This document shows, in pieces, positions 33,555 to 45,084 of a DNA stretch of 64,000 nt. Source of the stretch: Elymus sibiricus. Taxonomy: Eukaryota; Streptophyta; Magnoliopsida; Poales; Poaceae. Every line of letters begins with the position of its first letter. Position 1 is the stretch's first letter. The DNA lies in contig CM077676.1 in NCBI GenBank assembly GCA_039707655.1, positions 429,141,379-429,205,378 on the forward strand. The letters are read 5' to 3'. The notes beneath the pieces were generated by a model. That model made no database searches. It was not told where the DNA came from and saw nothing but the letters and a program-made list of their open reading frames with translations. The position numbers and the translations under genes are program-made.

Positions 33555-34972
33555 TTACAGAAGGTAAAGCTTGGCATCTGGTGGAAGTCTCTTAGAGAGA
33601 GCATCCCTGACAATATCAAGGGCGGAGCTGCGGAGCGCCGGGAGAATCTCATCTGGATCCAACAGATCATAGTCTTTGAATTGTATCTACGGTCACAGTC
33701 TCTATCGCAGGGGCGTTTTCCACGACATGAAACAGGAGTTGAAGCTGGCCTTTCGTGGCTTTGAATCCTGTGACATGCATATTCTTCAGGTGTAGGTATT
33801 TGCGTTCAGATCGCGGAATGTCTCCTCTCGAAGGCCCCTTGTTTGCAGACCACATCGTGCAAGTGCCATCAAACTGCGAAAGTAGAAGCATACCGTTAGA
33901 ACCACATCAACATACTTGAGTGAACAAAAAATAAGCATGCTGATAAAAGGTCATTGAAGCACAATCGTAAACAAATAGAGCTCCTTGTTATCTACAAACG
34001 GCATCCGACAAAAAATACTCACATGTACTTCCAAGTGTTCAATAAATGGAGCAGCCCTCAAAAGAGAAACCAAGTAGAGAATCTTGTCGTCATGTTTATG
34101 ATATACAGCCAATATTATCTGCAGATGCTTGAGCTGCGGGAACATGTAACGGCTATCTGATGTCCATGTAGTCTGAAAGAGAAAGAGCAAGTTGATGTCA
34201 ACGAAAAATAAAAACATATTGCACAAACTAGAAGCTTGTTCTAACAACGTACATACCTCTAGCACTTCCAACTGAAATTTTCAAAGTGAGGTTCTGAACA
34301 TGTGGAAGCCCATTGAGAACCACAGCTGTACCACGCCGAAAGGTAGAAGCACAGAAACAAATTTCTGCATTTTCCATCACCAGAGCATGATGGAGGGCAA
34401 TAGGTATGCAGCCCCCTTTATACACAAAGGTGGAGAGCTTGGCAGCATGGAACTCTATCTTGGTGAACCTGCAGTATTTGACTCTCAGGTACTGCAGGTT
34501 GGACAATGGTCGCTGAACCACCTTCAGTTCATCGTCCAGATCACACCTGACTATGCTCAGCCACTCAAGATTACAGCAGTTGCACAAGATATTCTCGAGA
34601 TCATGTCTGGTGGTGTTGAGTAAATGGAGATCAATCTTTCTTAGGTTTGGGAAACCTGTGAACCGGGAAGGGGGTGGTTTGAAACATACAAAGCTAAGTT
34701 GAAGACACCGTAGACAGGATACACTTTCCTTGTCTAAAAGTTCAAATGGGAACCTGTAATGATTCCTATGTTTCCAAAATTCAGACAGTGGTGCCAAATC
34801 AAAAGATAGATTCTTAGTCCGGGAGGACATAGCAAACCTTATCCAACTGTTGAGATGATAAACTAGCTTGCTCTCAAATACAAAATTGATCTCAAGATTG
34901 TCGACAACCTTGCCGTGGTGCTTTTTCAAGACTGCATTAATATGGTCGATGAACATCTGGGCATGTTGTTTC
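33555..34972 (-). pseudogene. F-box/LRR/FBD gene, 3' part, interrupted by an LTR retrotransposon
   Basis: Continuation of the gene that starts at 43882. F-box/LRR/FBD proteins are substrate receptors of SCF ligases. After the insertion point the exon runs 34967-34257 with leucine-rich repeats (HLNSWIRFAMSSRTKNLSFD, LRKIDLHLLN, NLEWLSIVRCDLDDE, LQYLRVKYCRF), ending near LTLKIS. Then come 34172-34023 (TTWTSDSRYMFPQLKHLQII) and 33873 onward with the FBD-type end (FDGTCTMW, RKYLHLKNMHVTGF, LQLLFHVVENAPAIETVTVD). Two further frame changes are inferred: one near 34285 (KIS versus LEVLE frames) and one near 33672, where TGA closes the frame although DPDEILPALRSSALD to a stop at 33555 is clearly coding-like. 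The gene is therefore broken beyond the insertion. GTTTC at 34968-34972 is the duplicated target. Confidence 0.85.
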
Positions 34973-35451
34973 TGTTAGATATAATTACTTAGATTATACA
35001 AGTGCTAATTGGATCGTATCTAATGTACATGAACACAATTTGATCTGATCCGGAAATTAGAAGCAGTAGATTGATTATACCTCCGTTTGGTGATGCCATC
35101 TCGGGTCTGGAGAGGACGAAAAACTCGACAACGTCTCCGGCACCTCGCCGGAGTAATGGCAAGTCTTCACGTCAATGAGCCGTGCTCTCCCAATTGGAAA
35201 AGGAGTGATTTTAGGAATAGACGATGACTAATGCGATGGACTGATGCGTACGTGCAAGTCTGCTCCTTATATAATGCCTTGGCCTTGACCGTGGGACCTT
35301 AACCATATTAGCGTAAATTCAGCCCCCCAATCACGGGCCCGATTTGTTAATTGCCATTTAATTGGTATTAATCCCGAAATTAATTAATGGGCCCATAGTA
35401 ATTTATGGTAATTAACATTTTTGACCATTTGATCACCTAATAATTCTAACT
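34973..35451 (-). repeat. 3' LTR of the element in the F-box gene (479 bp)
   Basis: Partner of 43047-43525. The last base is T instead of A, so the terminal CA is mutated. GAGAA (TTCTC on plus, 35452-35456) adjoins it. Confidence 0.9.
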
Positions 35452-35514
35452 TTCTCCCACTTGATCGAATGGTTAACATCATTAGTCCATATCTCGACAA
35501 AAGCACCATACCAA

Positions 35515-38500
35515 GATTGGCTAAGGACGAGGTGATGATGCGCGTCGGGAATGGTTCCAAGGTTGATTTGATCGTCGTCGGCACACTACCTCTACATCTA
35601 CCTTCGGGATTAGTTTTAGACCTCAATAATTGTTATTTGGTGCCAGCGTTGAGCATGAACAATTATATCTGGATCTTGTTTATTGCGAGACGGTTATTCA
35701 TTTAAGCCAGAGAATAATGGTTGTTCTATTTATATGAGTAACATCTTTTATGGTCACGCACCTTTTGTGAATGGTCTATTCTTGTTGAATCTCGATCGTA
35801 GTGATACACATATTCATAATATTGATGCCAAAAGATGCAAAGTTGATAATGATAGTGCAACATACTTGTGGCATTGCCGTTTAGGTCATATTGATTTAAA
35901 GCGCATGAAGAAACTCCATGCGGATGGACTTTTGGAATCTCTTGATTATGAATCATTTGATACTTGCGAACCATGCCTCATGGGCAAGATGACTAAAACT
36001 CCGTTCTCCGGAACAATGGAGCGAGCTACTGATTTGTTGGAAATAATACATACCGATGTATGCGGTCCGATGAATGTTGAAGCACGCGGCGGGTATCGTT
36101 ATTTTCTAACCTTCACAGATGATTTGAGTAGATATGGGTATATCTACTTGATGAAACACAAGTCTGAAACATTTGAAAAGTTCAAAGAATTTCAGAGTGA
36201 AGTAGAGAATCATCGTAACAAGAAAATAAAATTTCTACGATCTGATCGCGGAGGCGAATATTTGAGTTACGAGTTTGGCCTTCATTTAAGAAAATGTGAA
36301 ATTGTTTCACAACTCACGCCACCTGGAACACCACAGCGTAATGGTGTGTCCGAACGTCGTAACCGTACTTTATTGGATATGGTGCGTTCTATGATGTCTC
36401 TTACCGATTTGCCACTATCGTTTTGGGGTTAGGCATTACAGACAGCTGCATTCACATTAAATAGGGCACCGTCTAAATCCGTTGAGACGACACCGTATGA
36501 ACTATGGTTTGGCAATAAACCTAAGCTGTCGTTTCTTAAAGTTTGGGGATGCGATGCTTATGTGAAAAAGCTTCAACATGATAAGCTCGAACCCAAAGCG
36601 GAGAAGTGCGTCTTCATAGGATACCCTAAAGAAACAATTGGGTACACCTTCTACCACAGATCCGAAGGCAAGGTCTTTGTTGCCAAGAATGGGTCCTTTC
36701 TAGGGAAGGAGTTTCTCTTGAAAGAAGTGAGTGGGAGGAAAGTAGAACTTGATGAGGTAATTGTACCTTCTCTCGAATTGGAAAGTAGCTCATCAGAGAA
36801 AACCGTTTCCGTGATGCCTACACCAATAAGAGAGGAAGATAATGATAAAGATCATGAAACTTCAGATCAAGTTACTACTGAACTTCGTAGGTCGACCAGA
36901 GTACGTTCCGCACCAGAGTGGTACGGTAATCCTGTTCTGGAAGTTATGTTGTTAGACAACGGCGAACCTACGAACTATGAAGAAGCTATGATAAGCCCGG
37001 ATTCCGACAAATGGCTTGAGGCCATGAAATCTGAGATAGGATCCATGTATGAGAACAAAGTGTGGACTTTGGTGGACTTGCCCAATGATCGGCAAGCCAT
37101 TGAGAATAAATGGATTTTTAAGAGGAAGACGGATGCTGATGGTAATATCACTGTCTACAAAGCTCGACTTGTCGTGAAAGGTTTTCGACAAGTTCAAGGG
37201 GTTGACTACGATGAGACTTTCTCACCCGTAGCGATGCTTAAGTCTGTCCGAATCATGTTAGCAATTGCCGTATTTTATGATTGTGAAATCTGGCAAATGG
37301 ATGTCAAAACTGCATTCCTTAATGGTTTTCTCAAAGAAGAGTTGTATATGATGCAACCAGAAGGTTTTGTCGATCCTAAGGGTGCTAACAAAGTGTGCAA
37401 GCTCCAGCGATTCATCTATGGACTGGTGCAAGCATCTCGGAGTTGGAATATACACTTTGATGAGGTGATCAAAGCATATGATTTTGTACAGACTTACGGT
37501 GAAGCCTGTATTTACAAGAAAGTGAGTGGGAGCTCTGTAGCATTTTTAATATTATATGTGGATGACATATTGTTGATTGGAAATGATATAGAATTTCTGG
37601 ATGGCATAAAGGGATACTTGAATAAGAATTTTTCAATGAAAGACCTCGGTGAAGTTGCTTATATATTGGGCATCAAGATCTATAGGGATAGATCAAGACG
37701 CTTGATAGGACTTTCACAAAGCACATACCTTGACAAAGTTTTGAAGAAGTTCAAAATGGATCAGTCAAAGAAAGGGTTCTTGCCTGTCTTGCAAGGTGTG
37801 AAGTTGAGTCAGACTCAATCCCCGACCACGGCAGAAGATATAGAGAAAATGAAAGTCATTCCCTATGCCTCAGCCATAGGTTCTATTATGTATGCCATGC
37901 TGTGTACCAGACCTGATGTGTGCCTTGCCATAAGTTTGGCAGGGAGGTACCAGAGTAATCCAGGAGTGGATCACTGGACAGCGGTCAAGAATATCCTGAA
38001 GTACCTGAAAAGGACCAAGGACATGTTTCTCGTTTATGGAGGTGACGAAGAGCTCGTCGTAAAGGGTTACGTCGATGCAAGCTTCGACACTGATCCGGAT
38101 GATTCTAAGTCACAAACCGGATACGTATTTATATTAAATGGTGGAGCTGTCAGTTGGTGCAGTTCCAAGCAGAGCGTCGTGGCGGGATCTACGTGTGAAG
38201 CGGAATACATAGCTGCTTCGGAAGCAGCACATGAAGGAGTCTGGATGAAGGAGTTCATATCCGATCTAGGTGTAATACCTAGTGCATCGGGTCCAATGAC
38301 AATCTTTTGTGACAACACTGAAGCAATTGCCATAGCCAAGGAGTCCAGGTTTCACAAGAAGACCAAACACATCAAGAGACGCTTCAACTCCATTCGTGAA
38401 TATGTCAAGGATGGAGACATAGAAATTTGCAAAGTACACACGGATCTGAATGTGGCAGACCCGTTGACTAAGCCTCTTTCACGAGCAAAACATGATCAGC

Positions 38501-38538
38501 ACCAAGACTCCATGGGTGTTAGATTCATTACTATGTAA
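35515..38538 (+). pseudogene. Copia pol, nearly full length, with one frameshift and one nonsense codon
   Basis: Begins within the protease/linker (RLAKDEVMMRVGNGSKVD). Next are the integrase zinc region (WHCRLGHIDLKRMKKLH, CEPCLMGKM), the integrase core (HTDVCGPM, FTDDLSRYGY, SDRGGEY), reverse transcriptase (MDVKTAFLNG, YVDDILLIGND) and RNase H (YVDASFDTDPDD, CEAEYIAAS, KHIKRRFNSIREY) to a stop at 38538. An extra base near 35660 shifts the frame, and a TAG at 36430-36432 stands where related copies have a Tyr codon. From 36433 to 38538 the frame is open. It lacks gag and protease active site, so it is inactive. Confidence 0.9.
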
Positions 38539-38571
38539 TCTAGATTATTGACTCTAGTGCAAGTGGGAGAC

Positions 38572-40313
38572 TGATGGAAATATGCCCTAAAGGCAATAAT
38601 AAAGTTGTTATTATTTTATATTTCCTTGTTCATGATAAAGGTTTATTATTCATGCTAGAATTGTATTGACTGGAAACTTAAATACATGTGTGAATACATA
38701 AACAAATACCGTGTCCCTAGTGAGCCTCTACTAGACTAGCTCGTTGATCAAAGATGGTTAAGGTTTCCTAACCATAGACATGGGTTGTCATCTGATAACG
38801 GGATCACATCATTAGGAGAATGATGTGATGGACAAGACCCATCCGTTAGCTTAGCATATGATCATTCTGTTTATTGCTACTGCTTTCTTGAATGTCAAAT
38901 ACATGTTCCTCGGACCATGAGATCATGCAACTCCCGGATACCGGAGGAATACCTTGTGTGCTATCAAACGTCACAACGTAACTGAGTGATCATAAATATG
39001 CTCTACAGGTATCTCCGAAGGTGTCCGTTGAGTTGGCATGGATCGAGACTGGGATTTGTCACTCCGTGTTTCGAAGAGGTATCTCTGGGCCCTCTCGGTA
39101 ATGCACATCATAAGAAGCTTGCAAGCAAAGTGACTAAGGAGTTAGTTACGGGATGGTGTATTATGGAACGAGTAAAGAGACTTGCCGGTAACGAGATTGA
39201 ACTAGGTATGGATATACCGACGATCGAATCTCGGGCAAGTAACATACCGACGGACAAAGGGAATTACGTATGTTGTCATTGCGGTTCGACCGATAAGATC
39301 TTCATGGAATATGTAGGAACCAATATGAGCATCCAGGTTCCGCTATTGGTTATTGACCGGAGAGGCGTCTCAGTCATGTCTACATCATTCCCGAACCCGT
39401 AGGGTCCGCATGCTTAACGTTCGTTGACGATATAGTGTTATATGAGTTATGTGAATTGGTAACCGAATATTGTTCGGAGTCCCGGATGAGATCCCGGACG
39501 TCACGAGGAGTCTCGGAATGGTCGAGAGGTAAAGATTTATATATGGGAAGTCATATTTTGGGTTCCGGAAAAAGGTGCAGTTTTTTCGGTATTGTACCGG
39601 GAAGCTTCCAGAAGGTTCCGGAGGATTACGGAGGGGTCCGGAAGTCCACAAGTGGGTCCACTACGTCCCAAGGGCTGGCATGGGCTAAGGGGAGGCGCCC
39701 TGGCCTTATTGGGCCAGGCGCACCAAGTCCTCAAAAGCCCACGCAGCTAGGGAAGGAAAAAGGGAGAGTCCTAGTAGGAATAGGATTGGACTTTGGAGTC
39801 CAAGTCCACGTGTGTACTATTCACGGTTACTGTTCACGTGGCACTATTCCTTCTACTCCAAGCCCCTACACATATATAAATAGAGGAGAGGGGGCGCCCC
39901 AAAGGAGACACAACATTGTCTTAGCCGTGTGCGGCGCCCCCCTCCACAGTTCCGTCCCTCGGTCATATTTTCGCAGTGTTTGGGCGAAGCCCTGCGGAGA
40001 TAGCATCACCATCACCGTCACCACGCCGTCGTGCTGCCAGAACTCATCCACTACCTCGCCGTCTTGCTGGATCAAGAAGTCGAGGACGTCACCGAGCTGA
40101 ACGTGTGCTGAACGCGGAGGTGCCGTACGTTCGGTACTCGGTCGGTTGGATCGTGAAGTTGTTCGACGACATCAACCGCGTTGTTCTAACGCTTCCGCTT
40201 ACGATCTACGAGGGTACGTAGACAAACTCCCCCTCTCGTAGCTATGCATCTCCATGGATAGATCTTGCGTGTGCGTAGAATTTTTTTTGTTTTTCATGCA
40301 ACGTTCCCCAACA
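38572..40313 (+). repeat. 3' LTR of the nested Copia element (1742 bp)
   Basis: From TGATGGAAATATGCCC to ACGTTCCCCAACA. Same family as the LTRs at 6329-8072 and 12113-13854, reversed. Frames within it (for example 39435-40100) are LTR sequence, not genes. Confidence 0.92.
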
Positions 40314-40773
40314 TTCTCCCCTTCAAAATATGGCTTAAATGATAGGGACATCATTTTGATGAGCTATATAACTCATAATACACATTCAAGGATTCACAAA
40401 GACATCACAACCAGAACCATCATGACAACTCTTAATAACACAATATTTGTTCGCAAAATAACAAATAATCCATCATCTCATAGAGAAACAAAATAAGGTC
40501 CCTCATGGTAGGAACATAAGAGCATTATTAAGACGGAGGATGAACAATCTCCAACACTTAATGAAAAATACTAATGCTTGAACATCAGTCCAACAGGAAA
40601 AATCTAAGACTTTGATCCATCCTTTGGAGTGTCCTCATGGAATTGAATCCCTGAAATGATTCGAAATGTGCAAGTGGCACCTGAGTCAACTCACCCTTAT
40701 GTATGGGAAGATAAGTAAACTAATGATTCATAAATTTAAGAAATTATGTCATTACCCTCATTAGCAAGCCTCT

Positions 40774-41432
40774 GAGCGCAACTCTTTCATAACATGCCCA
40801 TGAGATGTTCTTCTTCTTGAACACACATAGCTATGAGCTCACTCATGGTCCACTTCTCCTTCCCTGTAATTGATCCTAAATGGACCATACTCCACAGGAA
40901 GGGAATTCATAATGAAGTCTACCAAAATGCCCTCAGAAATCTCAATGCCTATGCCCTCTAATTTCGTGGCCATATCATTCATAGTTATGATATGTTTTCT
41001 AATGCCGCTTACACCGTCATACTTAGAGGTGATTATTTCCATGATCACCTTGCTGGCATATACTTTTGAGGAGGTTTTGAATTGCTCCTCCACTAATGCC
41101 AGGTAAGTTTTAGCACACACAGAGTCAGGAATTGCTCCCTTGATCCCATGAGTTATTGTGCTTTTCATGAGCCTGACACACATGCGGTTGGAGCGCTCCC
41201 ATTTCTCCTTATTAGCCTCATAAACCTTTGTTTTCTCAAGAAGGTTTTCATCATCAGATGGGGGAGGAATAGGAGCTTTTTCTCTAAGTGCGTAGTCAAG
41301 GTCCATGATTGTAAGGGCATTCAAAATATGCTCCTTCCAGGAAGGAAAATTAGTTTCATTGAGATACTCAATTGAGTTTTGGAGCCCAGAAATAACTGAT
41401 GGGTTCAAAGCTGAATCAAACATAAATAACAT
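40774..41432 (-). pseudogene. Gag (UBN2-type) of the outer retrotransposon
   Basis: The frame opens MLFMFDSALNPSVISGLQN and contains the Copia gag features YLNETNFPSWKEHILNAL, WERSNRMCVRLMKSTI, AKTYLALVEEQF, RKHIITMNDMATKLEG and DFIMNSLPVEYGPFR. It stops at 40839. After a one-base shift near 40860 the next frame reads MSELIAMCVQEEEHLMGML-like sequence, so the original gag was longer. No CCHC knuckle was found. Gag forms the particle in which such elements replicate. Confidence 0.82.
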
Positions 41433-42597
41433 GGATATTAAAATTATGCATTATGAAAATATCCATATATAAGGAAACTTAATGCATGATATTAATCCTA
41501 CGTTGATCTGATTAATAACATGGCAAATTTAATAAAATCCTTATTCGCAACACCGTTGGGCAGTAACGAAAAGGAACAAAATGAAATATCTTTACTGGGA
41601 AATTAATTATAGTAATCATGATAATAATCAACTTTGGTCAGAATATAATCATGCGCCATAAAAATTAATCATTGCAATTATCCCAAGATATATAGTAGCC
41701 TTAGATAAAAGGTCCGAAAATAATCATAATAATCATAATCACATACAACGTTGGTCAGTATGTAACCATGCAGTACTAAAAGTAATCATCACAATTATTG
41801 TGAGAATATATAGCAGTGTTAAACCAAAATTTCTCGTTGGTTCCATTCTAATTCAACACTTAATGCTCGTGAATAACGACTGGAATGCACATAATAAAAA
41901 TAATAATCAAGCCTGCAATTTAATGAGCAGAATTAAATAATAATGTACATCGCGTGATTAACTTTTGTGCATCCCAGGAGATGATAGTAGTGCAGCCCAG
42001 GAATCACGGGCTGCCGCTTAAATGAGCAACTAACTTATAACCGGCAGCAAACAAAACAAATGCATGTGCAACCTATCAACAGTACAACAGTGCACAGGCT
42101 AAGGACGTAATTGTATGAAGCAGCACCCGGGAGGGGGAAAAATACTCATAAGATATACTGAATCATACAAATAATTAAATAGCAATCTACTGCTTCAAAA
42201 TAACAAACAGAATTCAAAAGCTCAGCATGTACTCTTCCTGAAAGTACTAAGGTGCCTGAGTTAAAACTAAATAAGCTGCACGTGCTAGTACTAGGCTATT
42301 ATCCAACTCTGATATGTTGCCTGCTGCCATCACTAGTTACTAACACAAAATGCCTCCGTGCGGCCCAGTAATAAGCAAGGCCCGTCTAATTCCCAGTCAA
42401 ATTAGTCACACACAAGTCAGTTACGGAGTGCAAGGCCAAATCCCTAATCAACCTAGCCAGCTCCCTGCTCCGCCGCCACTACTCGCAGAAAAATGGATCG
42501 AGCACCGGCGGCCGTTACGGTAGTGAGCCGGAAGTGTGGGAAAGGAGCTGATGCGCGTGATCTGGGCTACTGCGTCCAGCGTCCCCATGATGCGCAC

Positions 42598-42748
42598 GAC
42601 GGCGGGAGTACCGCCCTGATGCGCGCGGCGGGAGGTGGAAGCCGACCGAGGCGCTGACTTAGGCCCGGCATTAGACGGCGGGAGTACCGCCCTGATGCGC
42701 GCGGCGGGAGGTGGAAGCCGACCGAGGCGCTGACTTAGGCCCGGCATC
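42598..42748. repeat. Tandem duplication of about 75 bp in the outer element
   Basis: GACGGCGGGAGTACCGCCCT and the following GATGCGCGCGGCGGGAGG, ending TTAGGCCCGGCAT, occur twice in a row (about 42598-42672 and 42674-42748). Part of the GC-rich 42450-42930 block inside the element's leader, which differs in composition from its AT-rich surroundings. Confidence 0.8.
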
Positions 42749-43046
42749 GTTCTCTAATGCCTGGCCTTGATGCGCGCTGCGGCGGGCGCCACCATGTGGC
42801 GCGCGGCGGAGCACGACGTGATGTGCTCGCGTGGCTCGGCTCATGATACGAGTAGCGTTCATGTGCAAGCAAAGACGGGGCGCTCGGAACTGATGAGCGG
42901 GATGCTGACGGCCCATGCGTGCACAAGGAGCAATTTTACAGGCAAGTTCTACCAGATTAGCAATTCCTTTGCTTAGTAGGATTAATCTACTGCAGATTAT
43001 CAAATAGGTTCATGTAATTAGATCCAACCGTGCTACTGATACCAAA

Positions 43047-43525
43047 TGTTAGATATAATTACTGAGATTATACAAGTGCTAATTGGATCATATCTAATGT
43101 ACATGAACACAATTTGATCTGATGCGGAAATTAGAAGCAGTAGATTGATTATACCTCCGTTTGGTGATGCCATCTCGGGTCTGGAGAGGACGAAGAACTC
43201 GACAATGTCTCCGGCACCTCGCCGGAGTAATGGCAAGTCTTCACGTCAATGAGCCGTGCTCTCCCGATTGGAAAAGGAGTGATTTTAGGAGTAGACGATG
43301 ACTAATGCGATGGACTGATGCATACGTGCAAGTCTGCTCCATATATAATGCCTTGGCCTTGACCATGGGACCTTAACCATATTACCGTAAATTCAGCCCC
43401 CCAATCACGGGCCCGATTTGTTAATTGCCATTTAATTGGTATTAATCCTGAAATTAATTAATGGGCCCATAGTAATTTATGGTAATTAAACTTTTTGACC
43501 ATTTGATCACCTAATAATTCTAACA
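43047..43525 (-). repeat. 5' LTR of the element in the F-box gene (479 bp)
   Basis: Partner of 34973-35451. The primer site lies at 43028-43046 on the minus strand. The GTTTC duplication follows at 43526-43530. Confidence 0.92.
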
Positions 43526-43882
43526 GTTTCCCTCTATGCCTAGGCACATGATCCTTGCCATTGAAACACAGTTTGGGGCAAGTTGTCCATATAGATCTCC
43601 ACTCACTGGACAAAACACTAGACCGCACAGCCTCTTTTGCAGGTAAGTTAGATAAAATTGTGCACATCACATCCTTGAACGAAAAAAAAGGAAAGGTACC
43701 TATTAGTTTAGGAATTTATTTACCCTGAAAGTCAACTGAAGATTTTCTTGGCAATTTGAACATACCTCTGGAAGATTTTTAAGTTGAACATTTGGCCTCC
43801 CCTTGTCATTTGTTGATCTTCTTGTTGGTTTGATATGGACATGCTTCTCTGCAAATGTTGCACTCGTTCGATAATTGCTCAT
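43526..43882 (-). pseudogene. F-box/LRR/FBD gene, 5' part, with the F-box
   Basis: Exon 43882-43766 (39 codons, MSNYRTSATFAEKHVHIKP... to VQLKNLPE) ends at donor GTATG. The next exon starts at 43673 after an AAG acceptor: DVMCTILSNLPAKEAVRSSV, LSSEWRSIWTTCPKLCF. Together these make a typical F-box (LPEDV..ILS.LP..E..R.S.LS..W). The exon stops at the GTTTC duplication. With the 8.55-kb element and one duplication copy removed, codons continue in frame into 34967 onward (…HVPRHRGK then QHAQMFIDH…). A transcript from this promoter would give only the F-box followed by LTR-encoded residues. Confidence 0.87.
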
Positions 43883-45084
43883 TCTAACGCTGAAAAGAAC
43901 AAGGTAATATTAGAGGAAAAATAAGTGGATGGTGACCATGAGTTTAGACAGTGAGCAACACAGACAAAATGCATCAGTTCAGTTGGGATAAGACAAGTGA
44001 CAAAAACATAAGCAATAACACCACCTTCACTCAACTAAAACTTAAGATGCACATCATCCAGCTTGCAGTAAGTATTCCATGTTTTCATGAACATATTAAA
44101 AATGCAGCGCTAAGGCTATGGCAGTGTGCTTGTAGATCACAGCAGGTAGAGAAGGACTTCCTAAAAGAAAAGTAGAGAAGGACTAAAGGGGCCCAGGAAA
44201 CCTGTGAGCGATTACGGGTCCATGATTCTTGATGAAATTATACAATGTACCAACCAACCATAGTGGGAGGCATGGATCGTCACCTTAGGATTGTTTGGGA
44301 TGAGCAGGTGGCAAGGTTGCTACGCTGCTCGAGCTCCTCTCCTCTGTGGCTCACCGAAGAGGGGGCCTGCGGCTCACTCCCCTACGACCCCTAGTGTGCA
44401 AGGAGGAAGACGCGTCGGGTGTTTTGAAGTGGATCAGCGTGAGCAGCCGGCCAAGGCAAGGCAGGCGAGGTGATGACCGACCGGCGAAGGGAGGGGGCGG
44501 GGTGTCTGAAAGCTCAAACCCTAGAAATCGGAGCAGGGCGGAGACTTCCGTTGGCGGCTCGATTGGTCGTCGGAAGAGACGCGGCCACGAGGCGCCGGAG
44601 GAGACGAGGCAGACGGTGCACCTCACTAGGCCCCGTGGATCGACGATAATTGGGCCTCTCTCCTCCAGCAAACGTGGACCGGGCTGAAAGGTAAAAATCA
44701 GGTTGCCAGCCTGCCATCGTCTCCGGGATCGACCCCATGTTTTAAACAAACTCGCCCTCTCCCGTGCTGGTCGCAAACAACCCCCCCCCCCCCCCCCATC
44801 GTTCTAGGGTTTTAGCCTGCGCCGGCTGCTCCATCCGTGCTCGAGGACAGGTACCGTCGCCCCTTTCATGTCTCCGTACTGTATGATTGATCACTTATAT
44901 CTCTTCCTTCTATCTTTTTGTATTCATCTACTCCCTCCGATCCATATTACTTGTCACCGACTTTTCATATTCTGTATCCCTACTGTATGATTGATTGCTT
45001 ATACTCTTCCTTCTATCTTTTCATATTCATCTAGTGATATTCTTTCAGTTTACACCATTAATCTATAACTATTTCCTTTCAGCA
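43883..45084. other. Divergent intergenic/leader region between the F-box and NTF2-like genes
   Basis: Contains the leader and promoter of the plus-strand NTF2-like gene. CTCCATCCGTGCTCGAGGAC and GGTACCGTCGCCCCTTTCAT (44829-44870) match the reverse complement of 5395-5470 near the pseudogene copy. An acceptor (TTTCAG at 45077-45082) just before the ATG implies a 5'-leader intron. A C-run (44781-44799) and a Stowaway-like end (CTCCCTCCGATCC, 44932) are present. GC-rich frames at 44346-44776 are not credible genes. Confidence 0.5.

Larger units (their letters stand above)
35457..40313 (+). mobile_element. Nested Copia element lacking its 5' LTR and gag
   Basis: Pol sequence runs from about 35515 to 38538, then the polypurine tract GCAAGTGGGAGAC and one LTR (38572-40313). 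TTCTC is present on both sides (35452-35456 and 40314-40318). Removing the insert joins a purine tract to the outer 3' LTR, so this is probably a true duplication. The expected 5' LTR and gag are missing; 58 bp of unassigned sequence (35457-35514) sits in their place. It is the same lineage as 6329-13854 but in the opposite orientation. Confidence 0.8.
34973..43525 (-). mobile_element. LTR retrotransposon inserted in the F-box gene (TSD GTTTC), holding a nested Copia fragment
   Basis: Two 479-bp LTRs (34973-35451 and 43047-43525) start TGTTAGAT and end TTCTAACA on the plus strand, and GTTTC is duplicated at 34968-34972 and 43526-43530. In minus orientation the 5' LTR is followed by TTTGGTATCAGTAGCACGG, close to the initiator-Met tRNA primer site. 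Next come a gag frame and, before the 3' LTR, a purine tract. By hand the LTRs differ at about 15 sites (about 3%). Apart from the nested insert, the interior is only about 2.7 kb with gag and no pol, so the element looks non-autonomous. Confidence 0.9.

Noticed and set aside
35384..35626. ORF ending LELLGDQMVKNVNYHKLLWAH next to the F-box gene
   Set aside because: The C-terminal part is encoded by the 479-bp LTR. The same tail appears on the F-box fragment at 43458-43670 only because it reads into the other LTR.
39435..40100. 221-codon ORF and other frames within 38572-40313
   Set aside because: They lie wholly inside a Copia LTR; equivalents occur in the other LTRs with stops.
42448..43003. 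GC-rich minus-strand ORFs in the outer retrotransposon leader
   Set aside because: They repeat the 75-bp duplication in shifted frames and have no domain; more likely leader sequence.
44346..44776. Overlapping ORFs on both strands upstream of the NTF2-like gene
   Set aside because: GC-rich leader/promoter sequence; both strands stay open by composition and no family matches.
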